Source: Pelomonas cellulosilytica (lineage in GTDB: Bacteria; Pseudomonadota; Gammaproteobacteria; Burkholderiales; Burkholderiaceae_C). From it: a stretch of 64,000 nucleotides of DNA. Positions 8,420 to 16,232 of this stretch are shown here, in pieces. A program made the position numbers and the translations under genes. The stretch covers positions 48,609-112,608 of the forward strand of contig NZ_JAJTWU010000013.1 in assembly GCF_021353265.1 (NCBI RefSeq), written 5' to 3'. Position 1 is the stretch's first letter. Each line of letters opens with the position of its first letter. The notes under the pieces are model-generated. The model did no database searches and had not been told where the DNA came from. It saw only the letters and a list, made by a program, of their open reading frames with translations.

Positions 8420-9208
8420 TCAGGCCACCGTGGTTCCGAAGAGCGCCCCCACCGCCGCGGTGATGCCCATGGCGAGGGCACCCCAGAAGAGCACGCGGCC
8501 GGCGCCCGTCCAGGCGCTCGCGCCGCCGACGCCCGCTGCCATCGCACCCAGCAGCGCCAGGAAGACCAGCGACGTGGCACTCACCAACGGGATGACCGCG
8601 GTGCCGGCCGCCAGGCTTGTCACGACCAGCGGCAGAAGCGCCCCGCCCGCAAAACTGGCGGCCGAGGTGAACGCGGCCTGCACGGGGCGGGCCTTCAGCA
8701 GGTCGGCGATGCCCAGTTCGTCGCGCGCATGGGCCGCCAACGCATCGCGGGACATCAGTTGGCTGGCGACCTGACCGGCCAGGCGGGCGTCCAGCCCGCG
8801 CTGGATGTAGAGCTGAGTCAATTCCTGCATTTCTGCGGCCGGGCTGTCGGCCAGTTCGGCGCGCTCACGGCCGATGTCGGCGCTCTCTGTGTCGGCCTGA
8901 GCCTGCACCGAGACGTATTCGCCCGCGGCCATCGACATGGCCCCCGCCATCAGCCCCGCCGCGCCCGTCACCAGCAGGCTATCGGGGCTGGCGCCTGCCG
9001 CGGCAACGCCGACCAGCAGGCTGGCCGTGGACACGATGCCGTCGTTGGCCCCGAGCACGGCCGCACGCAGCCAGCCGATACGCTCGGTGCGATGGCGCTC
9101 GGCATGGCGGGTGGTGGGCCTCAAGGCGGTGCTGCCTTCGCGATCACGGCCACCGTCACGGCCGGGCGGCCTGGCCTGGTCGCATGGCGCGGGTCGCGCG
9201 TGGCGCAC
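8420..9208 (-). CDS. VIT/CCC1-family iron/manganese transporter
   Basis: A predicted inner-membrane protein of the VIT1/CCC1 family, which moves Fe2+ or Mn2+ across membranes. The family start is recognisable at about residue 34 (RHAERHRTERIGWLRAAVLG, then ANDGIVSTASLLVGVAAAGA). It continues with GLMAGAMSMAAGEYVSVQAQ and a cytoplasmic helical segment rich in Glu/Gln (TESADIGRERAELADSPAAE), typical of the metal-binding domain. Three C-terminal hydrophobic helices follow (SFAGGALLPLVVTSLAAG, LVFLALLGAMAAGVGG, FWGALAMGITAAVGALFG). The ATG at 9208 overlaps the upstream kinase gene by 53 bp; a TTG at 9124, close to the conserved start, is an alternative. Confidence 0.88.
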   Translation of the reverse strand: MRHARPAPCDQARPPGRDGGRDREGSTALRPTTRHAERHRTERIGWLRAAVLGANDGIVSTASLLVGVAAAGASPDSLLVTGAAGLMAGAMSMAAGEYVSVQAQADTESADIGRERAELADSPAAEMQELTQLYIQRGLDARLAGQVASQLMSRDALAAHARDELGIADLLKARPVQAAFTSAASFAGGALLPLVVTSLAAGTAVIPLVSATSLVFLALLGAMAAGVGGASAWTGAGRVLFWGALAMGITAAVGALFGTTVA

Positions 9209-10043
9209 CGCCGGGCAGTGTTGCTAGCGCGGCCCCGCCACGCCGCGGCTGGCTGACGCGGGTCCACCGGCCCGTGCCGGTGCTGGCCATTTCGACCTCG
9301 GCCCCCAGCAGGCGGCTCAGCCGGGCCACGATCGCCAGGCCGAGGCCTTCCCCGGCCGGCAGGGGCTGTGCTGCGGGCGACACGGGCAAGCCCTGCAGTG
9401 GCAGGTGCAGCGCTCCGACCGCCTGCACGGGGGTGGCATCACGGACCTCGAAGAACCAGCGCCCCGGCGCGACGCGGTCGCTGGCCCCGCAGGTGAGCAC
9501 CACGCCGTGGGAGGTGGTGTAGCGCACGGCATTGAGCATCAGGTTCTGCGCGATGCGCTCGAGCAGGCGCGCATCTGTCTCGACGGGCAGCACGGCCGGG
9601 CCGCGGTACTCGACACGCAGCCCGCGCGTCTCGGCCAGCGCCATGACGCTGTCGCACACCCCCTGCAGCACCACGGCGGCATTGAGCGGTCTAAGCACCG
9701 GGGCCTCCGCCACGGCCTCGTGCCGGGCGAGATCGTCCATCCCGTCCAGCAGCAGGCCGAGGCTGGTGACGTTGCGGTCCAACATGCTCGCCAGGGCCAG
9801 GCGGCGCTCGTCGGTGCAGGGCCGCTGCAGCAGCAGGGTGATGTTGGCCACCACGCCCAGCTTGCCGCGCACATCGTGCACCGCGTGCTGCCACAGCATG
9901 GACGCGTTGCGACTGTCCGTTGAAGGAAGGTCGACCGGGCTGGCCGGACGGGACGTCCACAGGCCCGGCCGGTCGCGCGAGGCAGCGGTGAACGGGGCGA
10001 TCTTGAACAGGTGGGCGGGTGGCAGGGTCGTGGGTTTGTCCAT
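9156..10043 (-). CDS. Soluble sensor-less histidine kinase
   Basis: A 295-aa kinase-like protein with no membrane segment or recognisable input domain. The H-box is seen in LWQHAVHDVRGKLGVVANIT (about residues 50-70). The N-box is AQNLMLNAVRYTTSHG (about 165-180) and a G2-like glycine motif is GEGLGLAIVARLSRLLGAE (about 228-246). The G1 region is weak: FEVRDATPVQAVGA lacks the usual DxGxG. It may respond to a partner protein, or act as a degenerate regulator; no response regulator gene is adjacent. The gene overlaps the VIT gene by 53 bp if that gene starts at 9208, so the two are probably cotranscribed. Confidence 0.75.
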   Translation of the reverse strand: MDKPTTLPPAHLFKIAPFTAASRDRPGLWTSRPASPVDLPSTDSRNASMLWQHAVHDVRGKLGVVANITLLLQRPCTDERRLALASMLDRNVTSLGLLLDGMDDLARHEAVAEAPVLRPLNAAVVLQGVCDSVMALAETRGLRVEYRGPAVLPVETDARLLERIAQNLMLNAVRYTTSHGVVLTCGASDRVAPGRWFFEVRDATPVQAVGALHLPLQGLPVSPAAQPLPAGEGLGLAIVARLSRLLGAEVEMASTGTGRWTRVSQPRRGGAALATLPGGAPRATRAMRPGQAARP

Positions 10044-10129
10044 GGGCGGGCTCGTGGTGGGCTCCGGCGCCTCCTCCGGTAGGGCGACGCGCCGGTGGGG
10101 GGACGCATCCGGCGCGGCGAGCGGCGGGC

Positions 10130-10279
10130 TCAGCGCGAGCCCTTGACGGCCTTGTGCCTGGGCGGCCGGTCGCGCGCGGTCGCAGGGGCTGCCGCCCGAG
10201 GTGATTCAGGCTTGGCGTCCAGCACAGGCGGGTGTGTCGCCGGCTGTGCAGCTCGCTTGGGTTTCATGGATTTCTTCAT
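10130..10279 (-). CDS. Small basic protein, 49 aa
   Basis: A short reading frame starting MKKSMKPKRAAQPATHPPVL and ending HKAVKGSR. It is rich in Lys, Arg, Pro and Ala and probably disordered. The start is supported by AGGAG 6 bases upstream of the ATG (10277-10279). It lies in the same direction as the coiled-coil, DUF3309-like and BON genes. No family is recognised; nucleic-acid or membrane-surface binding by the basic residues would be guesswork. Confidence 0.55.
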   Translation of the reverse strand: MKKSMKPKRAAQPATHPPVLDAKPESPRAAAPATARDRPPRHKAVKGSR

Positions 10280-10364
10280 GTGGTGCTCCTGGGAAGGCGA
10301 CTCGACGGGCCAGGTGTCCGCTGAGGTCGGGGGGGTGAAACAAGGGTGGCGCGCCGGGGGGCGA

Positions 10365-10649
10365 TCACATGCGTGCCTTGAGGAGGTGGAAAGCGTGGAA
10401 AAAGGCATTGCGCAGGCGGTCCATGTCCGGCACGGCCTGGTGCCAGGTGGCCTCGGTGGAGCCCTGCAGGGACTCCCACTTCGCGAGCGCCTCGCGGGAC
10501 TGGGTGCGCAGCCGCGCCAGCTCACCTTCGTACTGTTGGCGAGCCTCCTGGCGGACATGCATCACACGGGCCTCCAGCGAGCCCAGCTGGTCGTTGAGCG
10601 TGTCGAGCTCGAGCTTCATGTTGTCGATGTAGTTGTTGCGTTCGCTCAT
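10365..10649 (-). CDS. Small coiled-coil protein, 94 aa
   Basis: A 94-aa protein predicted to be almost entirely alpha-helical: MSERNNYIDNMKLELDTLND, followed by heptad-like EARVMHVRQEARQQYEGELA and LRTQSREALAKWESLQG. There is no signal peptide or membrane segment. ATG 10649 has GAGGAG upstream, which fixes the start over the earlier in-frame codon. Similar short coiled-coil proteins occur in stress clusters of beta-proteobacteria, sometimes beside BON and DUF3309 genes as here. The specific function is unknown. Confidence 0.72.
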   Translation of the reverse strand: MSERNNYIDNMKLELDTLNDQLGSLEARVMHVRQEARQQYEGELARLRTQSREALAKWESLQGSTEATWHQAVPDMDRLRNAFFHAFHLLKARM

Positions 10650-10680
10650 GGCGACTCCTCGATGCACTGTGAAGAGACCA

Positions 10681-10839
10681 TCACAGGCGGCCGAGCAACA
10701 GCAGCCCGACGACGATCACTAGCAGCAGGCTGAGGGCTCCCGAGGGCATGAACCCCCAGCTGCGGCTATGCGGCCACGCCGGGAGGGCCCCGATCAACAG
10801 CAGGATCACGACGATCAAGAGCAGGATGCCGAGGTTCAT
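10681..10839 (-). CDS. DUF3309-like small membrane protein, 52 aa
   Basis: A 52-aa hydrophobic protein. I translated it by hand: MNLGILLLIVVILLLIGALP, then AWPHSRSWGFMPSG, then SLLLVIVVGLLLLGRL, ending at TGA. The two hydrophobic helices joined by a short Trp/Gly/Pro loop with a WGF-P-SG motif match the DUF3309 family of tiny inner-membrane proteins. GGAGA lies just before the ATG (10837-10839). It sits between the coiled-coil and BON genes in the same direction. The function of the family is unknown. Confidence 0.82.
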   Translation of the reverse strand: MNLGILLLIVVILLLIGALPAWPHSRSWGFMPSGALSLLLVIVVGLLLLGRL

Positions 10840-10874
10840 GGGGTTCTCCGTGACTAGAGCGGGCCGTGGCGCCC

Positions 10875-11525
10875 TCAGCCCGCCAGCGTGAGCTGATCGC
10901 GCACTGCGCGGACACCGGGCAGGGCCCAGGCCGCAGCCAGCGCCGATTGGCGGCCCGCCCAGTGAGGCACGGTGCCGGTGAGGGTGACCTCATGCCCTCG
11001 CACGAGAGCCTGGATCTGCCCGGCATCGACGCCGGCCGCGCGCTCCAGGGCTTCGCGCAGGCTGGACATGACCACGCCGGCCGTGCTTGGCCTCAGCTGG
11101 GTGTCGTCGTGAACGCCCAGAACGCCGCGCAGCGTATGCACGCAGGCCAGCGCCGCCTCGCGCTGGTACTGCCAGCGCACCGTGCCGGAGAGCGTGACCT
11201 GGCCGGCCTGCACCGCCACGCCCAGCTCCGTGTCGGCCAGCGCCGCATGCCAAGCCAGGCGGTGGATAACGGCGGCCGCGATGTCGGCATCGCTGGGCGG
11301 GCTGAGGCCGGGCAGGCGCACCGTCAACGCGCTGGCCAGCCCCTGCACACCGGCCACCCGCTGCACCGCGTGCAAGGCGTGCCACTTCTCGGCGGCGCTG
11401 TCCAGCAGGCCGGACAGCGTAACAACACCGTCCTTCACCTCCACCCCGAGCGACGTGGCCTGCACGGCCGGGTCCCATTGCAGTTCCTGCAGGACTTCCG
11501 CTTGCAGCTGAAGGTCGGTTTTCAT
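10875..11525 (-). CDS. Triple BON-domain protein, copy A
   Basis: A 216-aa protein made of three BON (OsmY-like) domains: about residues 1-68 (MKTDLQLQAEVLQELQWDPA to AVQRVAGVQGL), 77-145 (SDADIAAAVIHRLAWHAALA to VHTLRGVLGV) and 150-216. BON domains bind phospholipids or other envelope components and are usually stress-induced. No signal peptide is visible, so it may be cytoplasmic. ATG 11525 has GAGG 6 bases upstream. The next gene upstream (11635-12285) is a paralogue of identical length, which points to tandem duplication. I infer a role in osmotic or envelope stress. Confidence 0.86.
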   Translation of the reverse strand: MKTDLQLQAEVLQELQWDPAVQATSLGVEVKDGVVTLSGLLDSAAEKWHALHAVQRVAGVQGLASALTVRLPGLSPPSDADIAAAVIHRLAWHAALADTELGVAVQAGQVTLSGTVRWQYQREAALACVHTLRGVLGVHDDTQLRPSTAGVVMSSLREALERAAGVDAGQIQALVRGHEVTLTGTVPHWAGRQSALAAAWALPGVRAVRDQLTLAG

Positions 11526-11634
11526 GGGAAGCCTCGTGGGATTGAGGTGCCCAGCTTGCGCGGTCTGCCGTGCAGGGTCGGTGCGGCAGCGCACATGCGG
11601 GCAGGCCGGCAGCACGGCCACGGCACGAGCGCGC

Positions 11635-12285
11635 TCATGCGATGGCGATGCGGTTGGTGACACGGCGCACGCCCGGGCTGCTCCAGGCCGCGTGGGTGGC
11701 CAGGTCGCGGTCGGCCCAGGTCGGCACGCTGCCCGACAGGATCACGTCGCCGCCGATGACCTCGACCTTCAAGCGCCGCAGTTGAGCTGGGGCCCGGCGC
11801 CGCAGGGCTGCCTCGATGCCAGCCATGCTGGCGCCGCCGGCATGCGCCGGCTCGATGGCGATCTGGTTGCTCAGGCCCACCACGCCGCACAGGTGGCGCA
11901 CGCTCTCGGCTGCGGCCTCGCGCTGGTACTGCCAGGCGACCGTGCCGGTCAGCACGATCCAGCCGTTCTCCACCAGCACCTGCACGGCCTCGGGCGGCAG
12001 GCCTTCCGTCCAGTGCAGCGCGTGCACCGCCGAGGCTGCGATGTCGGCATCGGTGCGGCGGCCGAACGCCGACAGCTTGACCGTGATCTCAGGCACCAGG
12101 GCGCGCAGGCCCGCGACGCGCTGCGCCGCCGTTTCGGCGTGCAGCTTCTCCGGGAAGCTGCTGACCTCACCGGTCAGCGTGACGGCACCGTCATGCACTT
12201 GCACGCCGATCTCGGCTGCGTGCAGCGCCGGGTCCCATTGAAGTTCGGTCATCACGTCCTGCTGGAGCTGGGCATCGGTCTTCAT
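11635..12285 (-). CDS. Triple BON-domain protein, copy B
   Basis: A paralogue of the 10875-11525 gene, also 216 aa, with the same opening (MKTDAQLQQDVMTELQWDPA) and three BON domains. The repeats are recognisable by HDGAVTLTGEVSSFPEKLHA, VENGWIVLTGTVAWQYQREA and VIGGDVILSGSVPTWADRDL. AGGA precedes ATG 12285. The spacing of 109 bp to copy A allows a shared transcript. No secretion signal is seen. Together with the coiled-coil, DUF3309-like and VIT genes it forms a stress-type cluster; that role is inferred from families and position. Confidence 0.86.
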   Translation of the reverse strand: MKTDAQLQQDVMTELQWDPALHAAEIGVQVHDGAVTLTGEVSSFPEKLHAETAAQRVAGLRALVPEITVKLSAFGRRTDADIAASAVHALHWTEGLPPEAVQVLVENGWIVLTGTVAWQYQREAAAESVRHLCGVVGLSNQIAIEPAHAGGASMAGIEAALRRRAPAQLRRLKVEVIGGDVILSGSVPTWADRDLATHAAWSSPGVRRVTNRIAIA

Positions 12286-12850
12286 GGAGAGTCCTTGTCG
12301 GTGGTGGGATCCAGCCTGCCGAATCGGCCGGGCCCTGTCGGTGCGGCAGGGAACACAGGACCGCTTGGACCCGCTGGTGGCGCCGGTACGCAGTCGCACA
12401 GACGCCACCGCAGGCATCGGCGACAGGCCGTCTGGACATCCACCCCGCCCCCCTGAGGGCACGTCATGCACCCAAGCCCCGGCCCGACACGCTGTTTCAA
12501 CACAGGCCCTCACGCTGGCCGTGCTGGCCCTGTCACCCGGCTTTGCGCCCGCCGAAACGCCCGCGGCGCCCTACCTCTACCTCTACCTCTACCTCTACCT
12601 CTACCTCTACCTCTACCTCTACCTCTACCTCTACCTCTACCTCTACCTCTACCTCTACCTCGGCCTGGGCACGGGCCAGACCCGCCGCCGCCTGGACGCG
12701 CCACGACTGGGCGGCCAGGTGCTCACAGGCACACGCGCGGAACGTTTCTTCCGTTTGCCACCGCAGAGCGCATGGCCCCGGCATGATCTCGACCATTCGC
12801 CGACCCGCATGTGCGGAGAAGTTTGGAGCCGGCAAAGTCGACATGACCCC
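12286..12850. other. Intergenic stretch holding a hexanucleotide array
   Basis: About 565 bp between the BON genes and the secreted protein. Its main content is the CTACCT array listed separately. All reading frames through the array are open because a 6-bp unit never shifts frame. Upstream of it one frame has a signal-peptide-like stretch (TQALTLAVLALSPGFAPAE) but no usable start codon. I cannot support a gene here. Confidence 0.5.
12571..12660. repeat. Microsatellite (CTACCT)15
   Basis: Fifteen exact copies of CTACCT occupy 90 bp with no interruption. Perfect purity suggests recent slippage. The array lies about 190 bp upstream of the ATG of the FG-GAP-like gene, in the same open frame (Leu-Tyr repeats on the plus strand; Glu-Val repeats on one minus frame). 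Length change would alter promoter or leader spacing rather than frame. Confidence 0.97.
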
Positions 12851-13651
12851 ATGAAAGCGTCCGTCACCTCAAAACTCACGCGCACCGCCTGCGCCAGCGT
12901 GGCGCTCACCATCGCGAATGCCATCTTGGCGGCGCCGGCCGTCGCTCCAGGTGCTTTGCTCCGCCAAGGCGAGTGGAGACAGGGTGTCGGCTCATATGGC
13001 GTGCCACAGGTCTGGGACAAATTGCCTGCACATTCCTGGCCGATGGATGGCTGGGCCACATTCGTGATCGACGACGCGGAAGCCACGCTGACCGTGCAGC
13101 CGCTGTCAATCCCTGAGGCCCGATTGCGGTTGAAGCCTGTGGTCGACCAGCTTGAAGCGGCGGCTGGTTCGACGGCATCGGAGCCTGAATCCGCGGGGGC
13201 TACGTCGGACATTCAAGACCAGGAGCGCATTCCGGCGTACGTCCGCATTCCCGGCTTGACTTGGCAAGCGCGCACTGTCGCGCTCTATCGTTTCAAGAAC
13301 GGGACGCCGCGGCTGACGCCGGCACTCGACCACCGGTTTGATCTTGCCCTGAACGGTCGTCCCTTCGCGTTCAAGCTACAAAATGGCTTGCGTACTGCAG
13401 ATGGCCGGCCCTACGGGGAGGGCACGCAGTTCAGCCTCGAGGTTGACGGCCAGCGCTACGAATACGACCTCGGTGGCTACGGCTGGGACGTGCAGATCAA
13501 GGCCATCGGTGACTTTGACGGCGACGGCCGGCCGGATTTTCTTTTCGAACTTGGTGGTTCCAACAGCAGCTACGAGGCGCTGATCCTGTCCAGTCAGGCG
13601 CGGCCAGGGCGCAATCCGCCGACGGCATACCTGGCCTCCTGGGGTTGCTGA
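12851..13651 (+). CDS. Predicted secreted protein with FG-GAP-like calcium motif
   Basis: A 266-aa protein with an N-terminal signal peptide (basic start MKASVTSKLTR, then CASVALTIANAILAAPAVA, cleavage near residue 36). The mature part is mostly beta by appearance. Near the C-terminus GDFDGDGRPDFLFELGG is the Asp-rich calcium-binding signature of FG-GAP/VCBS repeats. Only one such repeat is visible, whereas propellers need several. It would act in the periplasm or outside the cell. I chose ATG 12851 because it begins the signal peptide; the frame is open far upstream through the CTACCT array. Function unknown. Confidence 0.7.
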   Translation: MKASVTSKLTRTACASVALTIANAILAAPAVAPGALLRQGEWRQGVGSYGVPQVWDKLPAHSWPMDGWATFVIDDAEATLTVQPLSIPEARLRLKPVVDQLEAAAGSTASEPESAGATSDIQDQERIPAYVRIPGLTWQARTVALYRFKNGTPRLTPALDHRFDLALNGRPFAFKLQNGLRTADGRPYGEGTQFSLEVDGQRYEYDLGGYGWDVQIKAIGDFDGDGRPDFLFELGGSNSSYEALILSSQARPGRNPPTAYLASWGC

Positions 13652-14212
13652 TGTGCCCACTCACCAGTGCATGAAAGCGTGGACAGGAAGTCGACTGACG
13701 CCTCCTGCCCAACTCCAGCCAGTGAGTGCCTCGTCCGCGACCGGCGGCACAGGCTGCAAAGCCGACCTAGACCCGAGCGAGCACATCGGGCGACAGCTTC
13801 AGGCTGGTCGGAGTCATTCGCCGTTCGGCAGCTCAACGTCGGCACCACCGGTCAGCGGCCGTTCGACGCACGCCGACGTCAACGGCCGCTTCACCTTCGA
13901 GACCGGGCATTGAGCGGCCGGTGGTTGCAGCTTGGCCTCGAATGACTGGTCGCGGCTCTGGTGAACGGGAGCTCACGACCCGGAGCGGCCTTTCGGTCCA
14001 TCGAACGCGTGGCGGGAAAGCGGTCGCTCAACGGCTTGATGCCGAGGCCGCTGTAGGGCGGGATGGCGCAGGCGCGCCCCGCCGCTCGCTTGCGCGACGC
14101 CGGCTTCTTCGTCGTGGACACCCGATGGGGTTGCAGCGGTAGCGCGGGTCGCGACGCGACCTACCTGACTGCCAAAGGCGGCACACCGATGCGGGGCCGA
14201 TTGGGTGAACGG
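13652..14212. other. Intergenic stretch with GGCCG-type dispersed repeats
   Basis: No gene supported. Between about 13850 and 14010 there are repeated words such as CAGCGGCCGTTCGAC, AACGGCCGCTTCACC, GAGCGGCCGG and GAGCGGCC, matching the vocabulary seen near 7780-7930. The open frames here are short, overlap on both strands and have no ribosome sites. Confidence 0.4.
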
Positions 14213-14668
14213 TCAATGCTCGCGGCGCGCCGCGAAACCAACAAGGGCGTTGATGTGTTTCGCGATGTCCTCTGGCGTGGCGTCAACGCAAAACAATTGA
14301 ATGACCTTCTGGTCTTGGTACCGCTGGCCCCCGGCAACTCTTGGTTCCATTTCCAGCAAAACGATGACACTGCCTGGCCATGCGTGAGGGCTGCTGCCGC
14401 CAGATACTGCGTACTTGATGCGGGATATGGGGACCTTGGTCGCCAAGCCTGGGCCGAAAGCGATCTCCGAGCCACCGAACTCCAGCACTGGGCGATCAAA
14501 TGGACTCAACTTCAGCAGGAGTGAAACAACGACCAGCGCCCATACGGCCGCAAGAATCATGAGAACGCCGCTTGTCAAACCAAGCCAGAACAACGCGACC
14601 GCAATGACGAACATCGGCGCCAGACTGGCGACGAGCTTCGGCTTTGAGTAGAAGATGAATCTGTCCAT
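14213..14668 (-). CDS. Small membrane protein of unknown function, 151 aa
   Basis: A 151-aa protein with two adjacent hydrophobic helices at about residues 12-52 (LVASLAPMFVIAVALFWLGL and VLMILAAVWALVVVSLLLKL). A soluble C-terminal domain follows (RPVLEFGGSEIAFGP, ISRIKYAVSGG, VIVLLEMEPRV, TPEDIAKHINALVGF). The arrangement resembles small inner-membrane proteins with a PH-like domain, but I do not recognise a family. Base composition is less GC-rich than the core genes. It lies in a run of small minus-strand genes that may be acquired. Confidence 0.62.
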   Translation of the reverse strand: MDRFIFYSKPKLVASLAPMFVIAVALFWLGLTSGVLMILAAVWALVVVSLLLKLSPFDRPVLEFGGSEIAFGPGLATKVPISRIKYAVSGGSSPHAWPGSVIVLLEMEPRVAGGQRYQDQKVIQLFCVDATPEDIAKHINALVGFAARREH

Positions 14669-14722
14669 GGATCGCCGAAGCGTTGTACATGAACGCTGAC
14701 GAACTGCCCTACGTGACTGGCG

Positions 14723-15097
14723 TCAGACGAACTTGATGAATGAAAGCGCCATGATGACGATGGAGCAAAGCAGCGGACCAGCCAGAAAAATAGAGATCGC
14801 CTGCCAGACGTTGTACTTCATGAGCAGATCATTTGGAATGAGCCAGGGATCAGCTGCAGCTGCCGCCAAAACCTGATCTCGGTTCTTTGGCAGCTTCTTG
14901 CCAACGGACGCCAAGTAGCCATGCAAATTTGATGCATGTTTCTGCATTGGAAGACTGCATAAATACTGGACGATTGCGCCAAAGACAAACCAATTCTTGG
15001 CGAACGCTGCTACTTCAGTATTCGCGATGAACCGGCCAACGGCGGCCAGTATCCAAAACAACAACAGTCCTAGCAGAAACAAAATCTTCGAGTTCAT
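14723..15097 (-). CDS. Small membrane protein of unknown function, 124 aa
   Basis: A 124-aa protein with hydrophobic segments at the N-terminus (ILFLLGLLLFWILAAVGRFI), in the middle (NWFVFGAIVQYLCSLP) and at the C-terminus (ISIFLAGPLLCSIVIMALSF). It is followed 54 bp later by the 14213-14668 gene, so the two may be cotranscribed. No known family is recognised and composition is relatively AT-rich for this genome. Confidence 0.58.
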   Translation of the reverse strand: MNSKILFLLGLLLFWILAAVGRFIANTEVAAFAKNWFVFGAIVQYLCSLPMQKHASNLHGYLASVGKKLPKNRDQVLAAAAADPWLIPNDLLMKYNVWQAISIFLAGPLLCSIVIMALSFIKFV

Positions 15098-15179
15098 AGC
15101 GCCTTACCGACCTCGAGGCTTCAGCCGGCGTCCCAGCCGCCCGTCACGACCGACCCCTCCTGGCCGCAACCAGTCGATC

Positions 15180-15566
15180 TCAAGAGGTTGGGCCTGCTTC
15201 GACCAAGTCTTTCGCATGCTCAGCCAAATAGCGCTTCAGCGGGTCCGTGCTAGACCTCCAGCCACCCACTAATTGTTGAAGTCCGGCGCCATCATCATCC
15301 GAGTAGAAGCTAGCGTAGCGGAGCCAGAAGCCGACGACTCTAGGCTCTGCCATGTTTCGCGAGAGTTCAAGAAACGCCTCCACCAGAGCTGCGTCACCAG
15401 TGAGGAACGCTTGGCCGCCAATGTCCTGGGCTGCTTCGTAGATCAGCGAAGGCGATTCATAGTCATCGTAGCCTTGGTCATGCGGCCAAGGCATGCCCAA
15501 CTCAATGCCCGGGGGCAAGGCTTTGCACAAGACTTCAAAAGACTGTCGAAGCTTTTCAGATGGCAT
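15180..15566 (-). CDS. Unknown small soluble protein, possibly immunity-like
   Basis: A 128-aa acidic protein beginning MPSEKLRQSFEVLCKALPPG. It contains GYDDYESPSLIYEAAQDIGG and a helical tail LKRYLAEHAKDLVEA. A TTG start at 15623 would add 19 residues; I chose the ATG, though no clear ribosome site marks either. The family is not recognised. Its size, acidity and position beside a DUF6881-like fragment resemble immunity genes of polymorphic toxin systems, but no toxin is present, so this is only a suggestion. Confidence 0.5.
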   Translation of the reverse strand: MPSEKLRQSFEVLCKALPPGIELGMPWPHDQGYDDYESPSLIYEAAQDIGGQAFLTGDAALVEAFLELSRNMAEPRVVGFWLRYASFYSDDDGAGLQQLVGGWRSSTDPLKRYLAEHAKDLVEAGPTS

Positions 15567-15681
15567 GCGGCATGGACGACCCTGGAAAGGGTGCGAAGTG
15601 TGTTGGGCCACTACGGGGTTCAAGTGGCAATAGCCAGCCTAAAGCAAGGGGACTATGGTCAACGGAAGCGCCTGGCCGGCG

Positions 15682-15924
15682 CTAGCTCCCTGCGCCTCTG
15701 GCATGTCTGATCCACAACTCCTCGAAGTCAGCCTTGCTGAGGACCTCGCCTTCAAATTCGGGCATCTGGTTGATTTCTGAGAGGGCTGGGACTGCAACAG
15801 ATCCAAGTTCTGTTTCGCCGATGGACCAGCCCTGGCAAGCACCACCTACACGACCGTCCGAATAGAACTCAAGCTTGCGACGCTCAAACCGTTCGTGGTC
15901 AAGCTCGCAGCACGGCGAACGCAC
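15682..15924 (-). pseudogene. DUF6881-like protein, N-terminus lost
   Basis: The reading ELDHERFERRKLEFYSDGRV, then WSIGETELGSVAVPALSEIN and FEGEVLSKADFEELWIRHAR follows the DUF6881 pattern as I know it (a ~90-aa domain often found with toxin/immunity genes). About 25 residues expected at the N-terminus are missing. The only start is a chance GTG at 15922-15924. The sequence upstream of the break belongs to another gene on the opposite strand (AbiE antitoxin remnant), so this is a recombination or deletion scar. Confidence 0.62.
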
Positions 15925-16232
15925 TGGGCCTGACCCACCAGGTTCCGATTCGCGAGGTCTATCTGACCTCGGGGCGCAGCCGCAAGCTGAAACTGGGTCG
16001 CTACGGGATGACGGTCAAACATGTCCCCCGCTGGATGCTGGCGCTGTGGACTGGCCAGGTCGGCGCGGCCGTCCGGGCATTGGCCTGGATGGGCCCGTCG
16101 CATGTGAACGAGTCCCTGACCGCCTTGCGGCGGACGCTGCCGTCCGCGGAATGGCGGGCGCTGGCGTCGGGACGTGCCTTCCTGCCCTCATGGATGGCCA
16201 AGGCGATTGGCGAAGAAGCGATTCGTGGATGA
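15915..16232 (+). pseudogene. AbiEi/DUF6088-type antitoxin, N-terminus lost
   Basis: The plus-strand frame reads ANALGLTHQVP, REVYLTSGRSRKLKLG, VKHVPRWMLALWTG, AVRALAWMGPSHV and ends PSWMAKAIGEEAIRG then TGA (16230-16232). This is the C-terminal region of AbiEi-like antitoxins (DUF6088), the repressor half of AbiE type IV toxin-antitoxin systems. The N-terminal HTH is absent: upstream of about 15915 the sequence becomes the DUF6881-like fragment on the other strand. The toxin gene normally follows; only its first residues remain (16226 onward). It is therefore a dead module. Confidence 0.72.

Noticed and set aside
12571..12660. CRISPR array
   Set aside because: The array is a pure 6-bp microsatellite without spacers, and no cas gene is in the window.
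12533..12844. Minus-strand frame with Glu-Val repeats across the CTACCT array
   Set aside because: Every frame through a 6-bp array is open. There is no ribosome site and the rest of the protein matches nothing I recognise, so it is not called.
15639..15924. Intact DUF6881-like gene
   Set aside because: The N-terminal third of the domain is missing and the apparent GTG start belongs to the abutting AbiE remnant.
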